64,000 bases of DNA, from the NCBI GenBank assembly GCA_015698045.1, contig BLAL01000012.1:372001-436000 (forward strand), read 5' to 3'. Positions 34,770 to 47,857 of this stretch are shown here, in pieces. The notes under the pieces are model-generated. The model was not told the origin of the DNA, did no database searches, and was given only the letters and a program-made list of their open reading frames with translations. Origin of the DNA: Rhizophagus clarus (taxonomy: Eukaryota > Glomeromycota > Glomeromycetes > Glomerales > Glomeraceae). Numbering within the stretch: position 1 is the first letter of the stretch; each line of letters opens with the position of its first letter. The position numbers and the translations under genes are program-made.

Positions 34770-36030
34770 TTTATTTTTTTTTTTTTAAGATAAGTAACGA
34801 ACTATTTTATATATGATATTATTAGTCAAATTAATAAATTATGACAAATTATTTATCATTATTGTACATGTTCTATGTAAGCACTCTTTATAACAAATTT
34901 TGATCACTTTATAATTAGTGATACACAAATTTTAATCACTTAATTATAAATAGTCAATACAGGTCCAGTTCGTCAAACATATCCAACAAACTAGTTATTA
35001 GTCATAACTATATAGATAATTTTATTACCATATCATTGTAAACCAGATTTTTTTTTGTGGGATGGTACGGTTTCTTTTTTCTTTTTTGTAGAACGGATGG
35101 GCAGTTCAGGAATCTTTTTCCTTTTTGTACTAGGTTGGTTCGTTGGACTCTCTTTTCTGTAACACTTTGATCATTTTAAAATTTTTACTTTAATTTTATT
35201 TGGCCTCAACCTTCTTATGGAACAGTTATTAAGAATTCTCTTTTCTTTGTCAGACTGAAATGAACATTGACTATTATTAACTGCCCTCGGAAAATTAAAG
35301 CAGGGAAATTTTTTATTGGATCAACCATAGGTAGCAACTGTTTTGTTTATTAATTACTGATAATTCTGGTCAGCGATATAAATTTGGCCTGAATTAATTT
35401 ATGGTCACATGATTGTTCAGTATAACGAATAGAGGTCTAATATATTGGGCTGATCAAATCAAGTTCAGATATGGTACATAGGACTTTATTATAAAAATTC
35501 GCTATATCCAGTGTAATTAATTATAACAATTCGGTTCTGAGAACTTTCGGTATAACCAGTGGCGATCGTGCTAATATTTCTTTAAGAAACCCAATGTTTT
35601 TTTTAAAAAATTTTTCTTAAAAATCTTTATTTCAGTTAGCAATTGTAATATACTTGTATTTTACTACCCGTTGCTCTGTAATAGTAGCACATGTATAAAT
35701 AAGTATTCTAAACGTTATGGTAACGCACGTATAAATTAGTAGTCTAAACGTTACGGTTACACATGAAAAAAATTATTATATTAGAGATTTTATTTTTGCA
35801 TTTATCTGTTATGTAATAAATATTTTTTATTTAAAATTAATTTATTTAAATATAACTAGTAGTTTAAGCAGAAAATTTCTCGTAAATTCAGTATTCAAAT
35901 CAACTGAATTTCATACAAATTTCGTATCCAAATCGTATTCTTAGTGATACGGAATTGTGCATTTTCCCGTATCATTTCAACGGACTATTAAGATACATTA
36001 TTTCTATATCAAAAACGTAAATAGAGAATT
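34770..36030. other. Spacer, no gene seen
   Basis: About 1.2 kb upstream of the F-box pseudogene. No supported gene. The stretch at 35390-35570 has several TATAACNNNT motifs that recall transposon ends but does not form a clear inverted repeat. Confidence 0.4.
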
Positions 36031-36098
36031 TTTGTCACTCCATAATTTGTCACTCCATAATTTGTCACTCCATAATTTGTCACTCCATTATTTGTCAC
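36031..36098 (+). repeat. 15-bp minisatellite, 4.5 copies
   Basis: TTTGTCACTCCATAA repeats four times (36031-36090, the last copy ending in TTA), followed by a partial copy. It is almost perfect, so recent. Confidence 0.95.
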
Positions 36099-36600
36099 AT
36101 GAACAAGTTGTACGAAAAAAAAATTATATATCAATTTATCAAAAAAAAAAAAAAAAAACATTTCTCTACACATAATTTATAAAAAATATTTTTTTTCTTT
36201 TTAGTAATATTAATTTATTTCTTTTTTTTAAAAAAATTTTAATATAGTTTCCTAGTAAATTGCATTATAAATTAATTTTATATGTGCAATTTATTAAATT
36301 TATTAAGAAACAAAGATCTCTTTAAAAATAAAAATCTCATTAAAAAATTAGTGCGATCTGTTATTTATAAGAAACATAATAAAAAGAAAGTAAAAAAAGT
36401 CCCACACTCACTAAAAAAGCATAATAAAAAAAAAATATAAAGAAAAAACATTAGTGAATCTATTGTTAAGAAAGAAACATAATAATAAAAATATTACCTT
36501 CGTGATCTCTTGCTATTAAGAAACATGGCAGTGAAAAAAAAATAATAATTAAATAAGAAAAAAATCAGAAAGAATAAAAATCTATTGTCAAGAAGAAACA

Positions 36601-36743
<143 letters not shown>

Positions 36744-38281
36744 GGCATTTAATCGGTTATCAAATTAATTATGGCGAAAAATTTTTCAATTTATACAAAA
36801 TAATTTTATCGCCGCTTTCAAAAATGGTTGATGCTAACGATTAAATATTCGAATACCAATATTCGTCCGTTTTTCGATTTTCTTTTTTTTTCATCCAAAC
36901 ATAACACATCAACCATTTTAAAACTGCGATAATATTTTTGTGTCTACATATAGTTATCCAGTTAATAACAGTGTCTCCTATTAAGTGAACCTACTCTAGT
37001 CTAAGCTGATAACCTACTCACCAACATAGCGTTGTTAAAAAAATAAGATACCTGGAAATTCTCTTCACTAGAGATTTATCCATTCCATAAACATAGTAAT
37101 AACAACTTCGTTATGTTTATTAGGTTCACCCAATTAACTAAAATATTATAAGTCTAGAAAAACATCAAAAAAATTGCGTCATTCATCACATGATAAATTA
37201 ATTTCTGATAATATTTGTTAGCTAACTTTATCTCGAGTATCCATTTTGTGAAACTTTTCAGTTCTTAATACTTCGTTACTAGCTTTTTCTATTATTTTGT
37301 ATTATTCCTCTCTTTATTTATAAAAGGTTCATCTTTCATTATCTAATAAATAATAAAAAAGAAGCGATATAATTTATTTGTGAAGAGTATGTTTGTTATA
37401 TTTAAAAATAAAATTGTTAAAAAAAAACGATTTGTATTATTAATTGATATTTTTGTAGTATTAATGGAATTCCAAAAAAAAAAGTATGAATATGACGATC
37501 AAAATTTACCTGCCGGATTTTCCGAAAGATCACTAATAAATCTGGAAATTTTTTTAAATCCAGAATTTTTTCGGACATGGCTCCGGTAAATTTTATAAAT
37601 CCCAGAAATTTTATTTACATACTTTCAACATTCCTTTTTATTTCGGTAATCATTTTGGTTAATACAAATATACACCAGTAACGTCTCTTTGATGATTCCG
37701 GCTGATAAATTCTTACTTTGGTTTTAATTTGATTCTGTCTACTAAAACAACGCTCACTTTTACACTTGAAAGGGAATACAATAGATCATTTGAATTAATT
37801 TAATAATATTTGATTTAAATAGTAAGGGAAGAATTATAATATCCATATCTATGCCATTCAAATTCAAAAAAATCTGGTAAAATTTTATGTTAAATTCAAA
37901 CAAATTTGTTAGTTCCGGTAAATTTATAAATTTCCAGAATTTTTAAACCTTTTCGGAAAAAGATCGGAATTCTTGGAAAAAATATTTGTGCGCTTCCTAG
38001 AATAGATCAGGCGCAGAAGCATCACACGCTGCACATTTCAAAATTATGAATTTTTTAATTAAATAGATTAACCTAAATTAAAATATAACGTATTTTCATT
38101 AAAGAATTTAATTACGTACAGTACTTACACATTATTTGATAAATTTGATAAATCTTACACAATTAAACAAATTTACCTACAATATATTATCTTGTATCGA
38201 TAAATTTAAAACCTTAACTTGTGTATTTATTATTAAAACCATTCAAAACCTTTAAACGTACCGAAAACTTTATTTTGATTT
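36744..38281. other. Spacer with a decayed CCGGAAATTT-type element
   Basis: No gene. 37510-37600 and 37905-38000 contain inverted copies of CCGGTAAATTT / CCAGAATTTTT / TTCCGAAA motifs, the same family as the small element at 47858-48104. They probably mark the two ends of a relic of about 480 bp. Reading frames across it are shadows. Confidence 0.45.
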
Positions 38282-38395
38282 TTAATTTAATTGTTCTTCA
38301 TATATTTTTTTCAATGAAGTTGAAGTCTTAATCTCGTAAACTTTTCGTGCTTCAATTTGTAATAACATATAATGTTTACCTTTCCAATTCTCAAA
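38282..38395 (-). pseudogene. F-box protein 3' fragment
   Basis: A 37-codon open stretch ending in TAA reads FENWKGKHYMLLQIEARKVY and ends SLKKIYEEQLN. It aligns with the C-terminal FFENWKGRHPILLQTRD region of the F-box gene at 33437-34769. No 5' part is found upstream, so it is a remnant left beside the intact F-box gene at 38878. Confidence 0.75.
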
Positions 38396-38877
38396 GATTT
38401 AGGATCGAGTTTATAAAAAAATAAAACTCGATCTTAAAAAATAAGCTAATTGACGATGATAATCCGACTTAGACTTTTAAAACTTTAAATTAATCGCACA
38501 TCATACAAAAATGAAAAAAAAAATAATTTTGTTGCTAAAAATACCTTGTCAACTATGTAACTTCAGATAATACATATTGTATCATGTGAATTCATCTAAA
38601 GAAAAAAGAGCTGTAATTAAAGAACATTAGTAACGTTTGCTCAAAAAATGGTCAGAATGTCGCTTACGTACGGATCATGTGACAATAACCTTATCGAGTA
38701 ACCTTTATTAAATTGAAAAGAAATATATTGGTCGTATAAAAAATCTTACAAGTATATGATATAACTCTAACCTAACGATAAACATTGTAATTGAGTATTA
38801 ATCGTATTAATCGAAAATTTCTAAAAAGTACATATATTAATTCTGCTCTGGTGACTTATTCACTATAAGATAATACG
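38396..38877. other. Spacer, nothing seen
   Basis: About 480 bp downstream of the intact F-box gene, AT-rich, with no recognisable feature. Confidence 0.5.
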
Positions 38878-40374
38878 TTATAATTCTATATAATCGTTAA
38901 TAAAATTAAATTTCTCATTAAGTTCACAAATCTTAATAACCTTCTCATCCTTATATTTTTTAATCAAGTCTATAAATTCAATCTTAAAATCATTATCTGA
39001 TTTTATGTTAATGTTATTTAAGTATAACCATAAAGATTTTCGCTTTTTCCACTCAATAAAAAATGAATTAAAACTCTTTGTTTCAAATTCGCAATAATTA
39101 AGTTGTAATTTGTAAAGACTATTTGGAGCAAATCTAATTAATATATCCAACAATTCATCCCCATTAAGATAATTATTAATTCGATGATCCACGTCAATAT
39201 ATAAACCTTCTAAAAATTTGCAAATTTTTAAAAGTTGTTCAATTTCTTCAAAATATTGACCTTTCAATAAAAATTTAACATATTTAAGATAAGGACAATT
39301 TTGATAAATTATTCGAATAAAATTTTTTGATTGATCTTCCGTATCGAAACAAATATTATTCGTCCAAATTATTTGAAGATTCTGTACAGTATTTTGTATT
39401 AATCTTTTTGCAGTAAAAAATGAGACACAATCTAAATGAATCACTTGTAATTTTGAATATGATGATGAAAAGAGCAATTGATTTTCCAATTTTGTATCAC
39501 ATAACATATTACCATCTAATATAAATGTTTGTAAATTAATTAATTGTGGAAAAAGATTAATATAAAAGGATAAACTTATACTTTCGATCGGAATGTCCAA
39601 GTATATAAGTTTATTGGAATGTTTAATTATAGCTTGATCAATCATTTGACATTTGTCTTCCCATTTCATTATCTTTTTAGCATTTGTATTAACTAAAATT
39701 TTAACGTACTTTAGATTATTCTGCGTTTCTATTAATTCAGCAAGACCAGGATTAGAACTTGTGTATGAAACACAAAGTTTTTCTATTGAATTACATATCT
39801 TAGATAAACCATAGAAGAGTTCTTCACTATCACAGCTTTTACATTGTAATTCTTTAATACATGAAAGATTGGTCGTGGCTCCAGAATATTCGTGTAACGG
39901 ATACTTCATATCAGTAATGTCTAAAAATTTAAGAGAAGCACATTTACTTATCAAAAGTTTATATACTTCTTGTTCTAATATATATTTAAAAGTACAATCA
40001 TAAAAAAATTGATGGCAAACATTTTTAACATTCAAACATTGGTATTTTTTCCTAATATATTTAATAAAGTTAATGTAATTAAATAACGGAGTTTGCTGTT
40101 GTTGAGGTATGTTTATATATTTATTGATGTCATCCCGACTTGTTAAATTATTTCTTGATTCTTTTGATAAATGTAAAAGAATAGTATTAAGAAATTGTTC
40201 ATCTCTTTTAAAATCCTTGAGATCATTTAAGAATTTCCATGGATCCTTCCATAAAACTGGAACGACAGCTTCGCACCAGAGTCTGTTAACTAATAGACAA
40301 GAATACATAGTACATCTATCATCACAAAGTTCTTCAAATATAAGGCGAAGACAGTCTTCATCGATTACTAACAT
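38878..40374 (-). CDS. F-box / leucine-rich-like protein, 498 aa
   Basis: An intact single-exon gene. The N-terminus has the fungal F-box pattern (DEDCLRLIFEELCDDRCTMYSCLLVNRLWCEAVVPVLWKDPW, residues about 4-46): a leucine-rich first helix, then LVNRxWCxxxxPxLW. The rest consists of irregular leucine-rich segments (LKFLDITDM, IKELQCKSC, KLCVSYTSS, IYLDIPIES, LQTFILDGNM, IYQNCPYLKYVKF, LLKICKFLEGLYI, SLYKLQLNYC) typical of this large fungal family. Such proteins bind Skp1 through the F-box and present substrates to SCF ubiquitin ligases; the substrate here is unknown. The acting start is the ATG at 40374, directly before the F-box. Two broken relatives lie nearby (33437-34769 and 38282-38395). 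Confidence 0.9.
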   Translation of the reverse strand: MLVIDEDCLRLIFEELCDDRCTMYSCLLVNRLWCEAVVPVLWKDPWKFLNDLKDFKRDEQFLNTILLHLSKESRNNLTSRDDINKYINIPQQQQTPLFNYINFIKYIRKKYQCLNVKNVCHQFFYDCTFKYILEQEVYKLLISKCASLKFLDITDMKYPLHEYSGATTNLSCIKELQCKSCDSEELFYGLSKICNSIEKLCVSYTSSNPGLAELIETQNNLKYVKILVNTNAKKIMKWEDKCQMIDQAIIKHSNKLIYLDIPIESISLSFYINLFPQLINLQTFILDGNMLCDTKLENQLLFSSSYSKLQVIHLDCVSFFTAKRLIQNTVQNLQIIWTNNICFDTEDQSKNFIRIIYQNCPYLKYVKFLLKGQYFEEIEQLLKICKFLEGLYIDVDHRINNYLNGDELLDILIRFAPNSLYKLQLNYCEFETKSFNSFFIEWKKRKSLWLYLNNINIKSDNDFKIEFIDLIKKYKDEKVIKICELNEKFNFINDYIEL

Positions 40375-43003
40375 CTTTGATAGGAAGGGTGAAAAGTTAT
40401 ATTATATCTTTCGTAAGGATACTCAGATGTGTGTGTATATATATATGTAATCTCGTGACAGGTTTATTAGTAACACGGAGTAGGTGGCGTTTGAAAAAAA
40501 AATACCATACAAGTCAAAGAAACGTGTAATTTATTATTTCCAATAATTTATGAACAGGCGGAATTCGTTTTCCTGCCATACATCAAAATAATCATTTTTG
40601 AATTCAATCAAATCTCTACATAGGATTTGTAGCTTTCAATCAGAAACTAAAAAAAAAATCATACAGCTTACTTAATTTAGTAATCCAAAAAGTCAAAATA
40701 ATTTTAATATCACACAAACATTTTCATACCGAATAATGTAATAGTGATGTCATAATGATGATTACTAGCCCCTTAAAGGAAACTAAATCAGTATATTGAT
40801 GATGAACTTAATTTACTCTTTTAATTGTGAGTCAATCATAAACATTGAGCTTTTAGAATATTTTTATATAGCTATACCAATTTCTATAAATACTTTTAAC
40901 TACTACTCCGTGCGTTATAATTAATAATGTTTCAGTAATTCCTAATTTTTTTTTTCTATTATCATCAAAATTATGATATACAACATCCTACACTTCGTTA
41001 TGGACAATAAAAGGTAAAAGTAAAGTAAAAGCAAAGGTCTTGTCTCCATAAATGAGCCGTGATGCCCGTAAAACAACTAGACTCAGGAAAAAAGACAGAT
41101 GGAAATGATATATATCATGCGTAAGCGCTGTTTTATTATTTATAATTTTTTTATTTTCCAAGTTACCAAAAGCTTATTTAACAAGATTTACCTTTATAAC
41201 TTTTATAAAAGTTTATCACTATTCATACATAAAAAAGTTGGACCAGAAAAATGCTAATAATTTCTTGATGTTCTTTGAGTTCAGAACCGTGAACAATTGT
41301 CACATATATCAGAAGTACCCTTGTGAATAGAAACAAAAATTGAAAGAACGCTAACGATTTTCAAGCCACGTTTACCTTACCAAAGGACAATACTAATCAG
41401 TTTTATTCAAATAATTTGCGTCAAATGAGTCCAATTTTATCGAATATATATATATGCGTGCACGGTCATTGAAACTCATCAAACAACAGGATGGTTCGGC
41501 AAGGGAAACTTGTACTTTGACTGACACGAAAACTTGCTTATTGTGATGTCACGCGATTAACAGTCAAATTGACTACTTCCCACACAAATCAAAAGAATAA
41601 TGCATAGTCTTTTTTAGACTCAAAGCAACCGACGGCAAGCAAACTAGCAAGGATAAGAAGAAATCCTCTGTCAAGTCCACAACGAGCTCCAAAAATAATC
41701 GCGCTAAATCATCCACGGAGCTTCCACAGGACTAAAATGAATTCGGAAGTTAGACATTTAAAACTTAATAGTTTTTTTTTATTTTGCTATTTTAGTTTAG
41801 GTAGATAGATACTTTAAGCTTTTCGACCCACGGTGTCTGCGAAACAGAAAATAAATTTGAGGGACGTTCTCTTAGCCATCGTGTTTTGGTACCTCCCCTT
41901 CATTGTTATAGTAGTAATCCGAGGTGTTGTTTGGTGTTGTTTGTGGTTGATGATAGGGTTGGTTTTCCCGTTAGGTCATTAGGTGCGCATAGCTGGGTCG
42001 GCTTTTGTAGGTTTTAATTTTTATTTGATGTTTTTATTATCTGTGCTTTTAATGTTTTTCTATGGTTATATGATCGTACATTTTAATAAAGAATTACCAA
42101 CTATCAAACTCAAAAAATGTGAGTTTATCATAACTTCATATGATTACTTACAAGCCTACAAGGTTCTTTTTTTTTTAAAAAAAAAAAAAAGGAAAAATAT
42201 ATTTTTGCCGTATAAAAAGGCATCTAGAAAAATTTATTGGCAAAAGACGAACCATTTAGAAAAAAAAAGTTGAACGTCACGAAAAGAACTAATATTTGCT
42301 GTTATAGTTCCCTTGAGAACTTCCACAGTGCAAGATATGAACGATAGAAGTGTCAATATCTTATGCAACGTTGATTAGCAAAAATCTACTATAATCTTTA
42401 GTTGAGCGCATAAGTGTATTAAATTATTATGAAGGAAATTGGGATGGAAAAAAGGAATTGGTAGTCGCAAAATCACCAATTACACGGTTAAGGGTTTGCC
42501 GTTGCATAGCTAAAGTCACAGACGAATCATTTAAAATATACATGTCATCTTGTATGATTCAAAATCGTGCGCGTTATTGCGTATATAATTATGTAATGAA
42601 AAATGCCTTTTATTTTATAAAAAATTCAAAATGATGAATAAGTGACGATAAAAGTACAATTAAGATGACTTGTATACTGCTTCCCTATGTTTAATTCAAT
42701 TTTAATTCACAAGATTTTTCTATTGTTCGCTTATTCACGTTTACCCTTCATCCATTGAAACTTTTCCAGATAATGAAATTATTAGTCGATACTAAAAAAA
42801 GTTTATTAAATTCTGTTTTTCGTATATTCTCACCCATGCGATTGCCAACTTAATGTTTTTAAATCCGAAGCTACAAACAACTCTGGTCTCAAAAGGAGAG
42901 TAACGCTCGAACTGAAAATTTGAAGAAAAATGTTCATGATCTACATATACAGTAGGTAAGACGTATCTCTTACAAAATAATCCACCAAAAATGACAATCA
43001 ACA
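40375..43003. other. Spacer with one coding-like remnant
   Basis: About 2.6 kb without a confirmed gene. GC is a little higher at 41480-41960. The stretch 41614-41736 (+) follows an acceptor-like TTTTTTAG and reads LKATDGKQTSKDKKKSSVKS, then TTSSKNNRAKSSTELPQD, then a stop: a Lys/Ser-rich tail that could be the last exon of a decayed gene or transposon protein. No upstream exon was identified. An A/T homopolymer junction sits at 42170-42192. Confidence 0.4.
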
Positions 43004-45022
43004 CGATTTTTTTTATACAATTTGGATTTTGGACATCCCAATGTTATACGTGTCACAACATTTTACACAATATAAATGTTAATCACTACACTCAGGAAGG
43101 ATAAAGTTTTCAAAATTTCTTTCTTTCTCATAATGAAATCATCAATATTTACGTCAATATTCGGAAAGATGGTATATTTTAAATTTATAAATATGCTTTT
43201 CTTATCATAGTTACTATAGCTGAGCTAATAAACATATTTATTTATTTTAAATAGAATTGTAGTTCCTCATATACGACCGCTTTTTTATTTCGTAATAATG
43301 TCATGCAAAAAAATTTCATTTCAAACTTCGGAAAAATAATGGTATGATTAATTTTTTTTTTTTTTTTTTTTACCAGCTATCATGATTATAATCATAGTAA
43401 TTGAAAACATTTTATTATAAACTTCCAAATAGAAGGGAGATGTATCTCTTTCTAACCATTCCTTTGTTACGAACAATATACCAATTTTCTATCGAAAACA
43501 CCCTTATGAGGAAAATGTAGGTTATATTAATCCTTTACTGTATTTCACTTTTCAAAATGGGAATAAATTTTTATACTTTTTATTACAGATTATCAGAATC
43601 ATTCGTCAGTTAGTCCGGAGCAAAAAAAAATTCAATATATACGGATATATTGAGCGGTCATGTCAAGAGAATTGTGAAAGTGAGAGGCGAAGCAGTAACC
43701 CCTATACTAAGGAATCGCTCGAAAACTATCTAGAAGATACTTCAAATGAATTGCTTAACGAACGCTGTGAAAAATGCAATAAAATATTTCCGATCTCAGG
43801 TTTTCTTCTGTATAAGAAGTCTCCATTAGAAGATGTAAAGGTAAGTCAGGTTGTTACACTTTTTCAAAATTAAACAATTAATTTCTTTATTTAATTAATT
43901 ATTTTTTTCAAAGATAAAACCTACTATCAAGATTGAATTGGACAAAGAATGGAATAATCATTACAGAGTGTTTGGTGCTTGGAAATGTCAACATTGCTCG
44001 AATAAATGGAAAAGCGGTCATACTTATATATCACTTCAAAAGTTTATAGAAAAGACTAAATTAGATAAGGATGATTTTTACATGCAAAAATGTAAAACGT
44101 GTGAAGAAAAATACAATGATAGGTGTGTCATCTCGAATTATAAACCTCTTGATGGTAAAGCTGGCCAAAATTGGGACATACCTCACAAAGCTAATTTATG
44201 TGCCAAGTGTCTCAGTAACAATCCTTGCGTTCATTATAGTGGATCTTTAGTTGACGAAATAATTACCCCAAATTTTAATCGTTATTTAAATAAGAATAAG
44301 AAAGGCAATCGTTTTGTAAATAAAAAAACTTATCGTATCAATATTTTGTATGATTAAATAAAAATAAAAATTAAACAACGACACTTTAGCCATTTTCAAA
44401 TAAAAAAAAATAAATGACAATATACTTACTTAATTATAAATTCATAGTGCCAATTCAATTTCAATATTCAAAATGTATAAAGAAATCGGGAGTTAACGAC
44501 ATATAAAAATAATTAATACTTGTTATTCCATGGATATCGTCATATCGGCGAATAACTGAAATATACATCGGCGGGAGCGTCGGTGTATATGGAGTTTTAT
44601 ACCGTAGAGAAGCTGATTACCGAATCAGATGATGAGCAATGGTGTTTCTGTATTTAATTAAAAATGATTTATTATGTGAAAAGGACATATAATATTATTT
44701 ACAAAATAACAAGCATTTTACCCTAATCATAACCGAAGTTTGATTAGTTCCATTACGTTATTCCTAAATGACTTTGTCCTGATAAAATATGTGGTCTTTA
44801 AGCTTTTCAATCCTTTATAACGATAGAATTGTTAATTAGGCCGCTCCAATTCAATTCTTTGTTTAAAATAAAATAAACATAAGGGGTCACGACTTGGAGG
44901 GATAAAATTTTTGGTCATCAAAAAGGTGGGCAAAAATTTTGGACGATAATTTTGGGCAAGATTTGAATTTGGCTAATTCCGGCCTAAATTGTCGTACGCT
45001 ACATACTACGGTATATTATACA
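43004..45022 (+). repeat. Segmental duplication, copy 1
   Basis: It is closely similar (by eye mostly above 90 percent) to 47815-50013, in the same orientation, about 4.8 kb apart. The shared sequence starts near TTTGGATTT..CATCCC.ATGTTATAC, covers a zinc-finger gene with flanks on both sides, and stops near GTACATACTA.GGTATATTATACAT. Copy 1 lacks the small transposon found in copy 2. Confidence 0.9.
43589..44357 (+). CDS. 3CxxC-type zinc-finger protein, copy 1 (intact C-terminus)
   Basis: Two visible exons: 43589-43840 (after a TTACAG acceptor, ending AAG then GTAAGT) and 43914-44357 (after TTCAAAG), joined in phase 0 for 231 residues plus stop. Paired cysteines occur at RCEKC (residues 60/63), WKCQHC (109/112), QKCKTC (144/147) and LCAKC (180/183). 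The block GAWKCQHCSNKWKSGHTYI followed by Q.C..C and C..C matches the zf-3CxxC zinc-binding family, whose members bind metal and are otherwise poorly characterised. A further upstream exon with the real start is likely, because the first exon begins at a splice acceptor. In another frame its opening reads YQNHSSVSPEQKK, so the start frame is uncertain. Nucleic-acid or protein binding is plausible but unproven. Confidence 0.8.
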
Positions 45023-45254
45023 TCACCCCGTATAAGTAATTTTGAATTGTGCAACGCGCGATTTGCCTGCTCCTGTTTTTATTTGATCGGCAAATCCATG
45101 TTAATAATAATTTTTAGTTTTCGGTACTGAAGTTTACTAATATTAATATGTAATAGCAGTTTTCATAATTGTATGGTCAAAGCTATTTACGTTAACGATT
45201 AACAAAAAATCCAGTGATCTTAGTAACAGTTCTTAATAATGATTTTTTGACTTA
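45023..45254. other. Short spacer
   Basis: Unduplicated sequence just right of copy 1. Nothing specific is seen. Confidence 0.4.
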
Positions 45255-45790
45255 AGCAGGCTTTGAAATCTTCAAAACTGTAAGTGGAAGATAGAAAGAA
45301 TTTTTTGTTTTATTTTTTTATTTTTAATTTGGAATATTATTTCTTTCTTTTTTCTTTTAGAGAAGGATTGGATTCCAGTTTAGACAGTTCATGGACCTCA
45401 GAACTGTAAGTAAAAAGCACGTTTTTAGATTTTTTGTTTCTCTTTTAATTTTGAAGCATTACTAATATTCTTTTTCTTTCTTTTTTTTTAGGGAATGGTT
45501 AGATTTGGGCTTAAGTAGTTTATGAGATTTGAAATATAAGTAAAAAATAAAGGTTCGAAATTTTATTATTTTTGTAATATTACTAATGTTCCTTTCTTAT
45601 TTTTTTTTCTTAAGAATTGGACTTCAGCTTGGATAGTTTATTGGAGATAGAACTGTAAGTAGAAAACGCGTTTACTTTTTTTTTTTATTTTTCTTTTTAA
45701 TTTTGCAACATTACTAACGCTCCTTTATTTATTTATTTATTTATTTTTTTAGAAGATTTTACTTTAGGAGGTACCTAATTATGAAGTAGT
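45255..45790 (+). pseudogene. Decayed tandem exon-intron cassettes (~45-nt exon, ~85-nt intron)
   Basis: Four cassettes in a row, each an exon-like block ending in a donor (AACTGTAAGT at 45284, 45405 and 45654; mutated to ATATAAGT near 45538) followed by a T-rich intron ending in TAG or AAG (45360, 45491, 45614, 45752). The best exon (45361-45405, 45 nt, symmetric phase) reads EGLDSSLDSSWTSEL. The others encode related EWLDLGLSSL and LDFSLDSLLEIEL but with a stop or a lost base. It looks like an amplified intron-exon unit encoding a 15-aa acidic/Ser/Leu repeat, now degenerate. The parent gene is unknown. Confidence 0.55.
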
Positions 45791-47814
45791 TGTTCTTATT
45801 GGAACTTTTTTGTTTTACTTTTAGCCTTTAGTACATATATGTATTATTTACTATGAAATTTAATATTTATTGCATAAAAAACTACGAGTATAAAATGAAA
45901 GTTATAAAGGTTTTTTATTTCACATTTTTAATTTATTATTATAAGTTTTATAATGATATATTAATTAGTACTTTATTATTACATGTAGTGTATTATCATT
46001 TTATTTAGGAGATTCATAAAGAAATAAGTGAAATTACAACAAAGTCATAAAATAAAGAACAACTTTGAAGGATAATTATGTTCCAGAGCTAAAGAATATG
46101 AAGATCAAGGGCAACACTACAATTTTTTTTTTTTTTTTTTTTTTTTGGTAAAACTGGGTTATACAGGTATTACTAGCTAATTTTTAATAACAATTAATTT
46201 GATAACCATGATATGTGCAGTGGATCGTTTAATATATTGAATTCAAGAAAACAAACGAAATCATTAAAGAAATATCAAAGAATAATTATATCCCAAAGTT
46301 AAACACGAAAAATCAAGGACAGTTTTAAAAGGTAATCATGTTAAATCAAATTTTTTTGAAAAAATCAGCTTCGATTTTGGTGTCTTTTTTTACGGGTTCA
46401 AATATTTTTTTTCTTTCTATCTATCTTTGTTTATTTATCATTATTTATTTATTTTATTTATTTTTTTTTAAATAAATTTATTTTTATCACATACATGACT
46501 TATTATTTAAAATTTATGCATTTGTTTAAATTTTTATTCCTTCTTTATTAATTATTAATATATTGTCATCAAAAAAAAATAAATAAAATAAAGAAAAAAA
46601 AAAGTATTTTTAAAGAAATAAAGTGAATATAGAAAAACTAAAAATAAGTGTAGAAAAATGAAAAAAGGGTACAGAAAGATACGGAAAAAATAATAAGTGT
46701 TAAAAAATAAAAAGAATATGGGTATAGAGAAATAAAAAAGAAATGTAAGGTCAAAGGAGGAAAAAAATAGTAAAAGAAAGAAAAAAATAAGTCTGAAAAG
46801 AATAAGTGTTAATGAAATGAAAAAAATAATTATAATAGAACGAAAAGTGAGTATAAAGGAATGAAAAAGAAGGTGTAAGTAATGAAATAGAAGAATGGAA
46901 AGAAATAATAAAAAAATTTGCTAGTATTATTTCAAAGCAAAAAAGCAATAAAAAAATAGTAAGAAACCAGCAGAAAATTTACTTTAATAATTGGTTCTAT
47001 TATCCAAATCTTCAAGTTAATTCTTAGTTTTCTATAACCTCAATTCAGGAAGCTTGAATAATTTTCAAACGAGTAATGGAAGAAATCTAAAGCAAATAAA
47101 TAAATAATAAGTTAAAAATCAAATTTGATTAATAAATAAATTGATGATGATTTATTCATAAGAATTTTCTTTTCAATATAGTATATTTTAAACCAACTTA
47201 TTAATCCTGGTGCCCACTAGTATTTACTAAGAAATATAGAATAAATCTATACAAGGAAGTTATTTGATGTTCGATGTTTGTTTGTTTATTTCTTTTGTTT
47301 TTTTTGTGTGTGTGTACTATAACGTGTAAAGGAATATCAAGATTATTACGAAATATAGAATAAATATATATAAGGAAGATCAATTGAAGTTTAGAAGTTA
47401 TTTGAAATTCGATGTATGTTTATTTTTTGTTTTTTTTTGTACCCTGTAAACATGTAACGAAAATATATATATATATATTTTTTTTATTATATAATAAACA
47501 TCTATTCGTTAGGAGGAAGAGTGGGCGAAATACTTTATCTTGGTTTTAAGTTTCGGATTCATTATTCCTACTCCTAAATCTTTTTTTTTTTTTCCTACTC
47601 CTAAATCTATGAACTAAGATTTAAATTTAAATTCGCAAGCAAAGTTTTTTAGTAGATCATAACCAAAAAAGAGTATACCTGGCAAGTGTTTTGATGATCG
47701 TTCATCCGGGACTTTATGGGTTACATTATTCTAAAAAACATAAAAAAAAAACTGTATCACCAAATCGAATAGCACAGCAGACTACCGAATAGGATAATTT
47801 TAGCATCTGTTTTT
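45791..47814. other. AT-rich spacer between duplication copies, with local repeats
   Basis: No gene. A diverged repeat of about 100 bp occurs at 46010-46120 and 46245-46345 (AAAGAAAT...AATTAT.T.CCA.AG.TAAA..GAA...ATCAAGG.CA). 46560-46960 is A-rich with GAAA/AATAAG motifs. A direct repeat of about 110-130 bp lies at 47221-47455. Confidence 0.5.
47221..47455 (+). repeat. ~125-bp direct repeat, two copies
   Basis: AAGAAATATAGAATAAAT.TATA.AAGGAAG, then GTTATTTGA..TTCGATGT.TGTTT and T-rich sequence, occurs at 47229-47320 and again at 47348-47445. Confidence 0.75.
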
Positions 47815-47857
47815 TAACACTACGATAAATTTGGATTTCGACCATCCCGATGTTATA

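Noticed and set aside
41983..42273. 96-aa plus-strand reading frame
   Set aside because: Hydrophobic start followed by a run through an A/T homopolymer. No family resemblance and no splice context.
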